64,000 bases of DNA from Actinernus sp. WN-2022 (taxonomy: Eukaryota > Cnidaria > Anthozoa > Actiniaria > Actinernidae): NCBI GenBank assembly GCA_030867875.1, contig JAOWCC010000311.1, forward strand, positions 1 through 64,000, in the 5' to 3' direction. Positions 47,185 through 60,532 of the stretch are shown piece after piece. The translations under genes were made by a program, and so were the position numbers. Within the stretch, counting starts at the first letter, position 1. Each line of letters opens with the position of its first letter. The notes under the pieces are model-generated. The model saw only the letters and a list, made by a program, of their open reading frames with translations, was not told the origin of the DNA and did no database searches.

Positions 47185-50100
47185 TGTTTGTTTGTTTCAG
47201 AAATTTGATTCATAGAACATTTTACGCATTTTGGGATTTACCAGGTGTCACAAGTTCTAGATAATGTGTTTATGAAAAACCGACAGTGATAGTGAAATTT
47301 GGAAAATACATTTGCGTTCAATTCCTCAAAGTAATGTATGTGTATTTCTATGATAAGGGTGGTTGGAGGTTATAATGAGATGCTACCAATCGACGTATTA
47401 GAGTTTTGAATAAAGTGGTTGCTTTTGAGATTACTCTTGAAACTGATGGGATAGTAATTTGAAGACAAGTTAATCTGCTTATAGGGAAATAATAGAAATC
47501 GATTTATGCTTTTTCGATGTTTATGTCTTTTTGGTATGAGTTTTTAGATTTGTTTCGTAGAATATATGTTCTTCTAGAGTCATGCTTAGAAGAAGCATTG
47601 GCGGGCATTGTACATATCGAAGCGGTTCTATAGATAGCACTGCAATAGGATATTCTTGTCGCGCTTGTGTCAATTGTGGAGACATGTGAAAAGCGGCTTT
47701 TTCGGTGCCTGTCTTCGGATTTGAGAGATTTCTTATAAGATTGTATTGAAATTTCATTTCATTTACTTGTAATGTGGCTGTTTCATGTATTTGATTATGA
47801 GTTGAGATAGATCAGGAACATTGAGTTTTGAAATTCTATAAGCTAGTGTCGGTGTTTTGTGTACTAAAGCTTCAAGGTTTATCTGAAAATGGAGCTAATC
47901 GGACAGGGGTGTGTGCAAATGGTGTCATAATTAGAATCTAGTGTATCCAAGAAAAACAACGGCAATCTTCAGTTGAGCTTGGCATTTGGATGACAACATG
48001 GCCACCGTTTCCACTTCTGCAGTATATTCTCCAAATGTCGAAGCTCATCTCGGGCGTAGATTACATTTACCAAGAAATAATAGTGCTTTGTCTCGTGCAG
48101 TTCATGTTGATCAGGCTAAAGCTGAGTGTCTTAAATATCATGTCCCTGTTAGTGTTTTTGTACCCGCGTACTATAACAACGTTTTGTGGCATAAATTAAT
48201 TTTAGATACTTTGAAACCTGCATTTATTTCTGTTGAAAATAGTAATTCCGAAGTTGTATATATCGCTCAGTTTACGAATATGATAGGTGTTAAGTTCCAG
48301 TGTTGGTTAGATGGTAATAGAGAATGGGAGATCACGGCCGAAGGCTGTTGGAGCCTAAAAGTTATCGTGTCAAAGCTCACCTCCACACCATACATCGTCA
48401 CCGCGTATCCTATTTAAATACTGATACTGAGGTATGTATATACTTTATCTGTTTAACCTAATGTACATGTCCTAGTTTATGTGGTAGAATTTCAGTCGTT
48501 GATAAAGTTTTATGGAAGAGATGATTTTGTGTGATTCAAAGCCAAAGGGAAGGGATGTGTTTCATTACTTGTTTACGTGGTGGAGCGTTCAGAACTATTC
48601 CTCAACTTGCTATTCGTGTTTCACGATTCCCATTAGGTTTTAGTGTAGAGTATGTCTTAGCAATATTATGACGTTTTACAGAGCACATAGCATTTGTAGT
48701 ATTGGTGAATCTCTTCGATGTGGCGCTTTTATAGAGAGTGTAAATATGGGTGGTGTCAAATGTCATTCATTCCTGCTTCTGTAGATATGTCGTTCATTTT
48801 TTTCTCTTTGATAAAGGCAGCAATCATTTGGTTTTAAATTTTAAAGTATAACTACGTTCGATGGCGTTCCATGACGAGCGATTGAACATTATGAGCTTCC
48901 TCATCTTTGCGTAAGCAAACATTTTCTATCATGCTGGCACGTTTATTGACGACGTTTTTTGTAATAGGAACTCCGTTGCTGGTTGTTCGTGTGAGTTCTC
49001 ACATTGTTCCTAAGTTAACTTTTTTAGAGCACATTTTAACGGATTGTGAGCTCTTGATTCTTCTTTGACAAGTTTATAATATACATCATGCAAATACATT
49101 TAGGGAGAGAAACTGAGTTTGGTGGAGAGATTTTTATTTGCTACCGATCAATGTAATCTGACACAGATAGCGCGCTCAAGACTGGGTGTTGTCTGTGTTA
49201 TAGGCGTCTATGGGTTGTTCTTTATGTTCACTATCGTAGTGACTTAAATTCGACGCTATTGTGGCTGGGACTACATTGATGGTGACGTTGTTTGATGGTC
49301 ACGATAATTAGAGAAACTATCGACTCCCATGTTTGCAATACAGGCTATTATGAGTGGCAAGTGGATCGAGGAGTTATTCAAAGCCCAGGGCTGCATACTG
49401 AGCCTAGTTGCGCTCATATAGCGGTAAAACGATTTGCTTTCTTATCAGGGTGTATGAAAGTTTTCCTATCAAATACACATTAGCAAAGTCTTCAATGTTT
49501 TTATTGTACTAATTTGTAATTAAGTTAATAACGACATCATGAGTAAACTCATATCAAATTAGCAATTCATACAATTTTAATTAGAAAAACTTTTAAATGA
49601 AATTTTAATATAGGTTTTTTATTTATTTCAGAAGTATTTAACGTAAATACGTATAGGTACATTGAATTAGTAATAGCGGCGATTGATTCTTTTTTTGTTT
49701 TGGCGGGAAAGTGGGGGATTGGGCGCGCATCAGACTCATATCAGGCGCATGACTGGTACTCAATTTCGTTCCTAGAGCCCTCGGGTTTTTCGGGCAGCGG
49801 TCATTGGATCGGTTCTAAGATGGTGTTTAAAGAGGGTGACATACGAGGAATGTATTGCGGCATTTGTAACTATGACTATGGTTAAATCAAAACTTTTTTT
49901 GATTTCAATGATACAATATTGAGTTGAGTCAGCACATAGATCACATTTATTCATTTTTGAAGAGTGATTTACACCTCGAAATCCACCTCGAAAATCCAAC
50001 TTGAAAATCCACCTCGAAAATGCACCTCTGAAATCTAATTCCAAAATCCAACTCCCAAATCCACCTTGAAATCCAACTCGAACATCCACCTCGAAATCTA

Positions 50101-50521
50101 ACTCGGGATTTTAACTTGGCTTTTAGTTTATAAATAAAAAAGATTGAATCGTGGAACAGTATTGTAACGTGCGAATTGAGTAAACAAATCCAAGGTCTAC
50201 AGACAAGTCGATCAAACCACGTAGCTATTGATTATAGACTGAACAGTTCGCCTTGCCAAACCGGCTTTTTTGATTTTCAGGTCACTAGATCTGACAAGTT
50301 GAAGTTGAGCTCATTTGGAACTGATGAGTTGTTGATAAGCGATTTTGGTGCGCGCTAATTAGATAACAAATCTATGACTCCGTGCAGCGCAGTATGTTTA
50401 AAACTAGTTCATGTTCTTTTTTGCTGTACCCATTTTGTGTTTGTGTTTTCCAATTCGTTTTGATACTGAACTTTTGATAAAGATGTTTTTGATATATCAA
50501 ATTGATCGTTTGATCTCGAAA
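47185..50521 (+). repeat. Array unit 11 (type A)
   Basis: 3,337 bp; private T-to-A at 49126. Confidence 0.97.
47998..48417 (+). CDS. Array gene copy 11, type A
   Basis: Same product as copy 1. Confidence 0.6.
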   Translation: MATVSTSAVYSPNVEAHLGRRLHLPRNNSALSRAVHVDQAKAECLKYHVPVSVFVPAYYNNVLWHKLILDTLKPAFISVENSNSEVVYIAQFTNMIGVKFQCWLDGNREWEITAEGCWSLKVIVSKLTSTPYIVTAYPI

Positions 50522-53500
50522 TGTTTGTTTGTTTCAGAAATTTGATTCATAGAACATTTTACGCATTTTGGGATTTACCAGGTGTCACAAGTTCTAGATA
50601 ATGTGTTTATGAAAAACCGACAGTGATAGTGAAATTTGGAAAATACATTTGCGTTCAATTCCTCAAAGTAATGTATGTGTATTTCTATGATAAGGGTGGT
50701 TGGAGGTTATAATGAGATGCTACCAATCGACGTATTAGAGTTTTGAATAAAGTGGTTGCTTTTGAGATTACTCTTGAAACTGATGGGATAGTAATTTGAA
50801 GACAAGTTAATCTGCTTATAGGGAAATAATAGAAATCGATTTATGCTTTTTCGATGTTTATGTCTTTTTGGTATGAGTTTTTAGATTTGTTTCGTAGAAT
50901 ATATGTTCTTCTAGAGTCATGCTTAGAAGAAGCATTGGCGGGCATTGTACATATCGAAGCGGTTCTATAGATAGCACTGCAATAGGATATTCTTGTCGCG
51001 CTTGTGTCAATTGTGGAGACATGTGAAAAGCGGCTTTTTCGGTGCCTGTCTTCGGATTTGAGAGATTTCTTATAAGATTGTATTGAAATTTCATTTCATT
51101 TACTTGTAATGTGGCTGTTTCATGTATTTGATTATGAGTTGAGATAGATCAGGAACATTGAGTTTTGAAATTCTATAAGCTAGTGTCGGTGTTTTGTGTA
51201 CTAAAGCTTCAAGGTTTATCTGAAAATGGAGCTAATCGGACAGGGGTGTGTGCAAATGGTGTCATAATTAGAATCTAGTGTATCCAAGAAAAACAACGGC
51301 AATCTTCAGTTGAGCTTGGCATTTGGATGACAACATGGCCACCGTTTCCACTTCTGCAGTATATTCTCCAAATGTCGAAGCTCATCTCGGGCGTAGATTA
51401 CATTTACCAAGAAATAATAGTGCTTTGTCTCGTGCAGTTCATGTTGATCAGGCTAAAGCTGAGTGTCTTAAATATCATGTCCCTGTTAGTGTTTTTGTAC
51501 CCGCGTACTATAACAACGTTTTGTGGCATAAATTAATTTTAGATACTTTGAAACCTGCATTTATTTCTGTTGAAAATAGTAATTCCGAAGTTGTATATAT
51601 CGCTCAGTTTACGAATATGATAGGTGTTAAGTTCCAGTGTTGGTTAGATGGTAATAGAGAATGGGAGATCACGGCCGAAGGCTGTTGGAGCCTAAAAGTT
51701 ATCGTGTCAAAGCTCACCTCCACACCATACATCGTCACCGCGTATCCTATTTAAATACTGATACTGAGGTATGTATATACTTTATCTGTTTAACCTAATG
51801 TACATGTCCTAGTTTATGTGGTAGAATTTCAGTCGTTGATAAAGTTTTATGGAAGAGATGATTTTGTGTGATTCAAAGCCAAAGGGAAGGGATGTGTTTC
51901 ATTACTTGTTTACGTGGTGGAGCGTTCAGAACTATTCCTCAACTTGCTATTCGTGTTTCACGATTCCCATTAGGTTTTAGTGTAGAGTATGTCTTAGCAA
52001 TATTATGACGTTTTACAGAGCACATAGCATTTGTAGTATTGGTGAATCTCTTCGATGTGGCGCTTTTATAGAGAGTGTAAATATGGGTGGTGTCAAATGT
52101 CATTCATTCCTGCTTCTGTAGATATGTCGTTCATTTTTTTCTCTTTGATAAAGGCAGCAATCATTTGGTTTTAAATTTTAAAGTATAACTACGTTCGATG
52201 GCGTTCCATGACGAGCGATTGAACATTATGAGCTTCCTCATCTTTGCGTAAGCAAACATTTTCTATCATGCTGGCACGTTTATTGACGACGTTTTTTGTA
52301 ATAGGAACTCCGTTGCTGGTTGTTCGTGTGAGTTCTCACATTGTTCCTAAGTTAACTTTTTTAGAGCACATTTTAACGGATTGTGAGCTCTTGATTCTTC
52401 TTTGACAAGTTTATAATATACATCATGCAAATACATTTAGGGAGAGAAACTGAGTTTGGTGGTGAGATTTTTATTTGCTACCGATCAATGTAATCTGACA
52501 CAGATAGCGCGCTCAAGACTGGGTGTTGTCTGTGTTATAGGCGTCTATGGGTTGTTCTTTATGTTCACTATCGTAGTGACTTAAATTCGACGCTATTGTG
52601 GCTGGGACTACATTGATGGTGACGTTGTTTGATGGTCACGATAATTAGAGAAACTATCGACTCCCATGTTTGCAATACAGGCTATTATGAGTGGCAAGTG
52701 GATCGAGGAGTTATTCAAAGCCCAGGGCTGCATACTGAGCCTAGTTGCGCTCATATAGCGGTAAAACGATTTGCTTTCTTATCAGGGTGTATGAAAGTTT
52801 TCCTATCAAATACACATTAGCAAAGTCTTCAATGTTTTTATTGTACTAATTTGTAATTAAGTTAATAACGACATCATGAGTAAACTCATATCAAATTAGC
52901 AATTCATACAATTTTAATTAGAAAAACTTTTAAATGAAATTTTAATATAGGTTTTTTATTTATTTCAGAAGTATTTAACGTAAATACGTATAGGTACATT
53001 GAATTAGTAATAGCGGCGATTGATTCTTTTTTTGTTTTGGCGGGAAAGTGGGGGATTGGGCGCGCATCAGACTCATATCAGGCGCATGACTGGTACTCAA
53101 TTTCGTTCCTAGAGCCCTCGGGTTTTTCGGGCAGCGGTCATTGGATCGGTTCTAAGATGGTGTTTAAAGAGGGTGACATACGAGGAATGTATTGCGGCAT
53201 TTGTAACTATGACTATGGTTAAATCAAAACTTTTTTTGATTTCAATGATACAATATTGAGTTGAGTCAGCACATAGATCACATTTATTCATTTTTGAAGA
53301 GTGATTTACACCTCGAAATCCACCTCGAAAATCCAACTTGAAAATCCACCTCGAAAATGCACCTCTGAAATCTAATTCCAAAATCCAACTCCCAAATCCA
53401 CCTTGAAATCCAACTCGAACATCCACCTCGAAATCTAACTCGGGATTTTAACTTGGCTTTTAGTTTATAAATAAAAAAGATTGAATCGTGGAACAGTATT

Positions 53501-53858
53501 GTAACGTGCGAATTGAGTAAACAAATCCAAGGTCTACAGACAAGTCGATCAAACCACGTAGCTATTGATTATAGACTGAACAGTTCGCCTTGCCAAACCG
53601 GCTTTTTTGATTTTCAGGTCACTAGATCTGACAAGTTGAAGTTGAGCTCATTTGGAACTGATGAGTTGTTGATAAGCGATTTTGGTGCGCGCTAATTAGA
53701 TAACAAATCTATGACTCCGTGCAGCGCAGTATGTTTAAAACTAGTTCATGTTCTTTTTTGCTGTACCCATTTTGTGTTTGTGTTTTCCAATTCGTTTTGA
53801 TACTGAACTTTTGATAAAGATGTTTTTGATATATCAAATTGATCGTTTGATCTCGAAA
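50522..53858 (+). repeat. Array unit 12 (type A)
   Basis: 3,337 bp; no private difference noticed. Confidence 0.97.
51335..51754 (+). CDS. Array gene copy 12, type A
   Basis: Same product as copy 1. Confidence 0.6.
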   Translation: MATVSTSAVYSPNVEAHLGRRLHLPRNNSALSRAVHVDQAKAECLKYHVPVSVFVPAYYNNVLWHKLILDTLKPAFISVENSNSEVVYIAQFTNMIGVKFQCWLDGNREWEITAEGCWSLKVIVSKLTSTPYIVTAYPI

Positions 53859-56800
53859 TGTTTGTTTGTTTCAGAAATTTGATTCATAGAACATTTTACG
53901 CATTTTGGGATTTACCAGGTGTCACAAGTTCTAGATAATGTGTTTATGAAAAACCGACAGTGATAGTGAAATTTGGAAAATACATTTGCGTTCAATTCCT
54001 CAAAGTAATGTATGTGTATTTCTATGATAAGGGTGGTTGGAGGTTATAATGAGATGCTACCAATCGACGTATTAGAGTTTTGAATAAAGTGGTTGCTTTT
54101 GAGATTACTCTTGAAACTGATGGGATAGTAATTTGAAGACAAGTTAATCTGCTTATAGGGAAATAATAGAAATCGATTTATGCTTTTTCGATGTTTATGT
54201 CTTTTTGGTATGGGTTTTTAGATTTGTTTCGTAGAATATATGTTCTTCTAGAGTCATGCTTAGAAGAAGCATTGGCGGGCATTGTACATATCGAAGCGGT
54301 TCTATAGATAGCACTGCAATAGGATATTCTTGTCGCGCTTGTGTCAATTGTGGAGACATGTGAAAAGCGGCTTTTTCGGTGCCTGTCTTCGGATTTGAGA
54401 GATTTCTTATAAGATTGTATTGAAATTTCATTTCATTTACTTGTAATGTGGCTGTTTCATGTATTTGATTATGAGTTGAGATAGATCAGGAACATTGAGT
54501 TTTGAAATTCTATAAGCTAGTGTCGGTGTTTTGTGTACTAAAGCTTCAAGGTTTATCTGAAAATGGAGCTAATCGGACAGGGGTGTGTGCAAATGGTGTC
54601 ATAATTAGAATCTAGTGTATCCAAGAAAAACAACGGCAATCTTCAGTTGAGCTTGGCATTTGGATGACAACATGGCCACCGTTTCCACTTCTGCAGTATA
54701 TTCTCCAAATGTCGAAGCTCATCTCGGGCGTAGATTACATTTACCAAGAAATAATAGTGCTTTGTCTCGTGCAGTTCATGTTGATCAGGCTAAAGCTGAG
54801 TGTCTTAAATATCATGTCCCTGTTAGTGTTTTTGTACCCGCGTACTATAACAACGTTTTGTGGCATAAATTAATTTTAGATACTTTGAAACCTGCATTTA
54901 TTTCTGTTGAAAATAGTAATTCCGAAGTTGTATATATCGCTCAGTTTACGAATATGATAGGTGTTAAGTTCCAGTGTTGGTTAGATGGTAATAGAGAATG
55001 GGAGATCACGGCCGAAGGCTGTTGGAGCCTAAAAGTTATCGTGTCAAAGCTCACCTCCACACCATACATCGTCACCGCGTATCCTATTTAAATACTGATA
55101 CTGAGGTATGTATATACTTTATCTGTTTAACCTAATGTACATGTCCTAGTTTATGTGGTAGAATTTCAGTCGTTGATAAAGTTTTATGGAAGAGATGATT
55201 TTGTGTGATTCAAAGCCAAAGGGAAGGGATGTGTTTCATTACTTGTTTACGTGGTGGAGCGTTCAGAACTATTCCTCAACTTGCTATTCGTGTTTCACGA
55301 TTCCCATTAGGTTTTAGTGTAGAGTATGTCTTAGCAATATTATGACGTTTTACAGAGCACATAGCATTTGTAGTATTGGTGAATCTCTTCGATGTGGCGC
55401 TTTTATAGAGAGTGTAAATATGGGTGGTGTCAAATGTCATTCATTCCTGCTTCTGTAGATATGTCGTTCATTTTTTTCTCTTTGATAAAGGCAGCAATCA
55501 TTTGGTTTTAAATTTTAAAGTATAACTACGTTCGATGGCGTTCCATGACGAGCGATTGAACATTATGAGCTTCCTCATCTTTGCGTAAGCAAACATTTTC
55601 TATCATGCTGGCACGTTTATTGACGACGTTTTTTGTAATAGGAACTCCGTTGCTGGTTGTTCGTGTGAGTTCTCACATTGTTCCTAAGTTAACTTTTTTA
55701 GAGCACATTTTAACGGATTGTGAGCTCTTGATTCTTCTTTGACAAGTTTATAATATACATCATGCAAATACATTTAGGGAGAGAAACTGAGTTTGGTGGT
55801 GAGATTTTTATTTGCTACCGATCAATGTAATCTGACACAGATAGCGCGCTCAAGACTGGGTGTTGTCTGTGTTATAGGCGTCTATGGGTTGTTCTTTATG
55901 TTCACTATCGTAGTGACTTAAATTCGACGCTATTGTGGCTGGGACTACATTGATGGTGACGTTGTTTGATGGTCACGATAATTAGAGAAACTATCGACTC
56001 CCATGTTTGCAATACAGGCTATTATGAGTGGCAAGTGGATCGAGGAGTTATTCAAAGCCCAGGGCTGCATACTGAGCCTAGTTGCGCTCATATAGCGGTA
56101 AAACGATTTGCTTTCTTATCAGGGTGTATGAAAGTTTTCCTATCAAATACACATTAGCAAAGTCTTCAATGTTTTTATTGTACTAATTTGTAATTAAGTT
56201 AATAACGACATCATGAGTAAACTCATATCAAATTAGCAATTCATACAATTTTAATTAGAAAAACTTTTAAATGAAATTTTAATATAGGTTTTTTATTTAT
56301 TTCAGAAGTATTTAACGTAAATACGTATAGGTACATTGAATTAGTAATAGCGGCGATTGATTCTTTTTTTGTTTTGGCGGGAAAGTGGGGGATTGGGCGC
56401 GCATCAGACTCATATCAGGCGCATGACTGGTACTCAATTTCGTTCCTAGAGCCCTCGGGTTTTTCGGGCAGCGGTCATTGGATCGGTTCTAAGATGGTGT
56501 TTAAAGAGGGTGACATACGAGGAATGTATTGCGGCATTTGTAACTATGACTATGGTTAAATCAAAACTTTTTTTGATTTCAATGATACAATATTGAGTTG
56601 AGTCAGCACATAGATCACATTTATTCATTTTTGAAGAGTGATTTACACCTCGAAATCCACCTCGAAAATCCAACTTGAAAATCCACCTCGAAAATGCACC
56701 TCTGAAATCTAATTCCAAAATCCAACTCCCAAATCCACCTTGAAATCCAACTCGAACATCCACCTCGAAATCTAACTCGGGATTTTAACTTGGCTTTTAG

Positions 56801-57195
56801 TTTATAAATAAAAAAGATTGAATCGTGGAACAGTATTGTAACGTGCGAATTGAGTAAACAAATCCAAGGTCTACAGACAAGTCGATCAAACCACGTAGCT
56901 ATTGATTATAGACTGAACAGTTCGCCTTGCCAAACCGGCTTTTTTGATTTTCAGGTCACTAGATCTGACAAGTTGAAGTTGAGCTCATTTGGAACTGATG
57001 AGTTGTTGATAAGCGATTTTGGTGCGCGCTAATTAGATAACAAATCTATGACTCCGTGCAGCGCAGTATGTTTAAAACTAGTTCATGTTCTTTTTTGCTG
57101 TACCCATTTTGTGTTTGTGTTTTCCAATTCGTTTTGATACTGAACTTTTGATAAAGATGTTTTTGATATATCAAATTGATCGTTTGATCTCGAAA
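53859..57195 (+). repeat. Array unit 13 (type A)
   Basis: 3,337 bp; private A-to-G at 54213, synonymous in the minus-strand 78-aa frame. Confidence 0.97.
54672..55091 (+). CDS. Array gene copy 13, type A
   Basis: Same product as copy 1. Confidence 0.6.
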   Translation: MATVSTSAVYSPNVEAHLGRRLHLPRNNSALSRAVHVDQAKAECLKYHVPVSVFVPAYYNNVLWHKLILDTLKPAFISVENSNSEVVYIAQFTNMIGVKFQCWLDGNREWEITAEGCWSLKVIVSKLTSTPYIVTAYPI

Positions 57196-60100
57196 TGTTT
57201 GTTTGTTTCAGAAATTTGATTCATAGAACATTTTACGCATTTTGGGATTTACCAGGTGTCACAAGTTCTAGATAATGTGTTTATGAAAAACCGACAGTGA
57301 TAGTGAAATTTGGAAAATACATTTGCGTTCAATTCCTCAAAGTAATGTATGTGTATTTCTATGATAAGGGTGGTTGGAGGTTATAATGAGATGCTACCAA
57401 TCGACGTATTAGAGTTTTGAATAAAGTGGATGCTTTTGAGATTACTCTTGAAACTGATGGGATAGTAATTTGAAGACAAGTTAATCTGCTTATAGGGAAA
57501 TAATAGAAATCGATTTATGCTTTTTCGATGTTTATGTCTTTTTGGTATGAGTTTTTAGATTTGTTTCGTAGAATATATGTTCTTCTAGAGTCATGCTTAG
57601 AAGAAGCATTGGCGGGCATTGTACATATCGAAGCGGTTCTATAGATAGCACTGCAATAGGATATTCTTGTCGCGCTTGTGTCAATTGTGGAGACATGTGA
57701 AAAGCGGCTTTTTCGGTGCCTGTCTTCGGATTTGAGAGATTTCTTATAAGATTGTATTGAAATTTCATTTCATTTACTTGTAATGTGGCTGTTTCATGTA
57801 TTTGATTATGAGTTGAGATAGATCAGGAACATTGAGTTTTGAAATTCTATAAGCTAGTGTCGGTGTTTTGTGTACTAAAGCTTCAAGGTTTATCTGAAAA
57901 TGGAGCTAATCGGACAGGGGTGTGTGCAAATGGTGTCATAATTAGAATCTAGTGTATCCAAGAAAAACAACGGCAATCTTCAGTTGAGCTTGGCATTTGG
58001 ATGACAACATGGCCACCGTTTCCACTTCTGCAGTATATTCTCCAAATGTCGAAGCTCATCTCGGGCGTAGATTACATTTACCAAGAAATAATAGTGCTTT
58101 GTCTCGTGCAGTTCATGTTGATCAGGCTAAAGCTGAGTGTCTTAAATATCATGTCCCTGTTAGTGTTTTTGTACCCGCGTACTATAACAACGTTTTGTGG
58201 CATAAATTAATTTTAGATACTTTGAAACCTGCATTTATTTCTGTTGAAAATAGTAATTCCGAAGTTGTATATATCGCTCAGTTTACGAATATGATAGGTG
58301 TTAAGTTCCAGTGTTGGTTAGATGGTAATAGAGAATGGGAGATCACGGCCGAAGGCTGTTGGAGCCTAAAAGTTATCGTGTCAAAGCTCACCTCCACACC
58401 ATACATCGTCACCGCGTATCCTATTTAAATACTGATACTGAGGTATGTATATACTTTATCTGTTTAACCTAATGTACATGTCCTAGTTTATGTGGTAGAA
58501 TTTCAGTCGTTGATAAAGTTTTATGGAAGAGATGATTTTGTGTGATTCAAAGCCAAAGGGAAGGGATGTGTTTCATTACTTGTTTACGTGGTGGAGCGTT
58601 CAGAACTATTCCTCAACTTGCTATTCGTGTTTCACGATTCCCATTAGGTTTTAGTGTAGAGTATGTCTTAGCAATATTATGACGTTTTACAGAGCACATA
58701 GCATTTGTAGTATTGGTGAATCTCTTCGATGTGGCGCTTTTATAGAGAGTGTAAATATGGGTGGTGTCAAATGTCATTCATTCCTGCTTCTGTAGATATG
58801 TCGTTCATTTTTTTCTCTTTGATAAAGGCAGCAATCATTTGGTTTTAAATTTTAAAGTATAACTACGTTCGATGGCGTTCCATGACGAGCGATTGAACAT
58901 TATGAGCTTCCTCATCTTTGCGTAAGCAAACATTTTCTATCATGCTGGCACGTTTATTGACGACGTTTTTTGTAATAGGAACTCCGTTGCTGGTTGTTCG
59001 TGTGAGTTCTCACATTGTTCCTAAGTTAACTTTTTTAGAGCACATTTTAACGGATTGTGAGCTCTTGATTCTTCTTTGACAAGTTTATAATATACATCAT
59101 GCAAATACATTTAGGGAGAGAAACTGAGTTTGGTGGTGAGATTTTTATTTGCTACCGATCAATGTAATCTGACACAGATAGCGCGCTCAAGACTGGGTGT
59201 TGTCTGTGTTATAGGCGTCTATGGGTTGTTCTTTATGTTCACTATCGTAGTGACTTAAATTCGACGCTATTGTGGCTGGGACTACATTGATGGTGACGTT
59301 GTTTGATGGTCACGATAATTAGAGAAACTATCGACTCCCATGTTTGCAATACAGGCTATTATGAGTGGCAAGTGGATCGAGGAGTTATTCAAAGCCCAGG
59401 GCTGCATACTGAGCCTAGTTGCGCTCATATAGCGGTAAAACGATTTGCTTTCTTATCAGGGTGTATGAAAGTTTTCCTATCAAATACACATTAGCAAAGT
59501 CTTCAATGTTTTTATTGTACTAATTTGTAATTAAGTTAATAACGACATCATGAGTAAACTCATATCAAATTAGCAATTCATACAATTTTAATTAGAAAAA
59601 CTTTTAAATGAAATTTTAATATAGGTTTTTTATTTATTTCAGAAGTATTTAACGTAAATACGTATAGGTACATTGAATTAGTAATAGCGGCGATTGATTC
59701 TTTTTTTGTTTTGGCGGGAAAGTGGGGGATTGGGCGCGCATCAGACTCATATCAGGCGCATGACTGGTACTCAATTTCGTTCCTAGAGCCCTCGGGTTTT
59801 TCGGGCAGCGGTCATTGGATCGGTTCTAAGATGGTGTTTAAAGAGGGTGACATACGAGGAATGTATTGCGGCATTTGTAACTATGACTATGGTTAAATCA
59901 AAACTTTTTTTGATTTCAATGATACAATATTGAGTTGAGTCAGCACATAGATCACATTTATTCATTTTTGAAGAGTGATTTACACCTCGAAATCCACCTC
60001 GAAAATCCAACTTGAAAATCCACCTCGAAAATGCACCTCTGAAATCTAATTCCAAAATCCAACTCCCAAATCCACCTTGAAATCCAACTCGAACATCCAC

Positions 60101-60532
60101 CTCGAAATCTAACTCGGGATTTTAACTTGGCTTTTAGTTTATAAATAAAAAAGATTGAATCGTGGAACAGTATTGTAACGTGCGAATTGAGTAAACAAAT
60201 CCAAGGTCTACAGACAAGTCGATCAAACCACGTAGCTATTGATTATAGACTGAACAGTTCGCCTTGCCAAACCGGCTTTTTTGATTTTCAGGTCACTAGA
60301 TCTGACAAGTTGAAGTTGAGCTCATTTGGAACTGATGAGTTGTTGATAAGCGATTTTGGTGCGCGCTAATTGGATAACAAATCTATGACTCCGTGCAGCG
60401 CAGTATGTTTAAAACTAGTTCATGTTCTTTTTTGCTGTACCCATTTTGTGTTTGTGTTTTCCAATTCGTTTTGATACTGAACTTTTGATAAAGATGTTTT
60501 TGATATATCAAATTGATCGTTTGATCTCGAAA
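57196..60532 (+). repeat. Array unit 14 (type A)
   Basis: 3,337 bp; private T-to-A at 57430. It has AATTGGATAAC near the unit end (60369-60379), a state otherwise seen only in units 1-3; units 4-13 and 15 have AATTAGATAAC. Confidence 0.97.
58009..58428 (+). CDS. Array gene copy 14, type A
   Basis: Same product as copy 1. Confidence 0.6.
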   Translation: MATVSTSAVYSPNVEAHLGRRLHLPRNNSALSRAVHVDQAKAECLKYHVPVSVFVPAYYNNVLWHKLILDTLKPAFISVENSNSEVVYIAQFTNMIGVKFQCWLDGNREWEITAEGCWSLKVIVSKLTSTPYIVTAYPI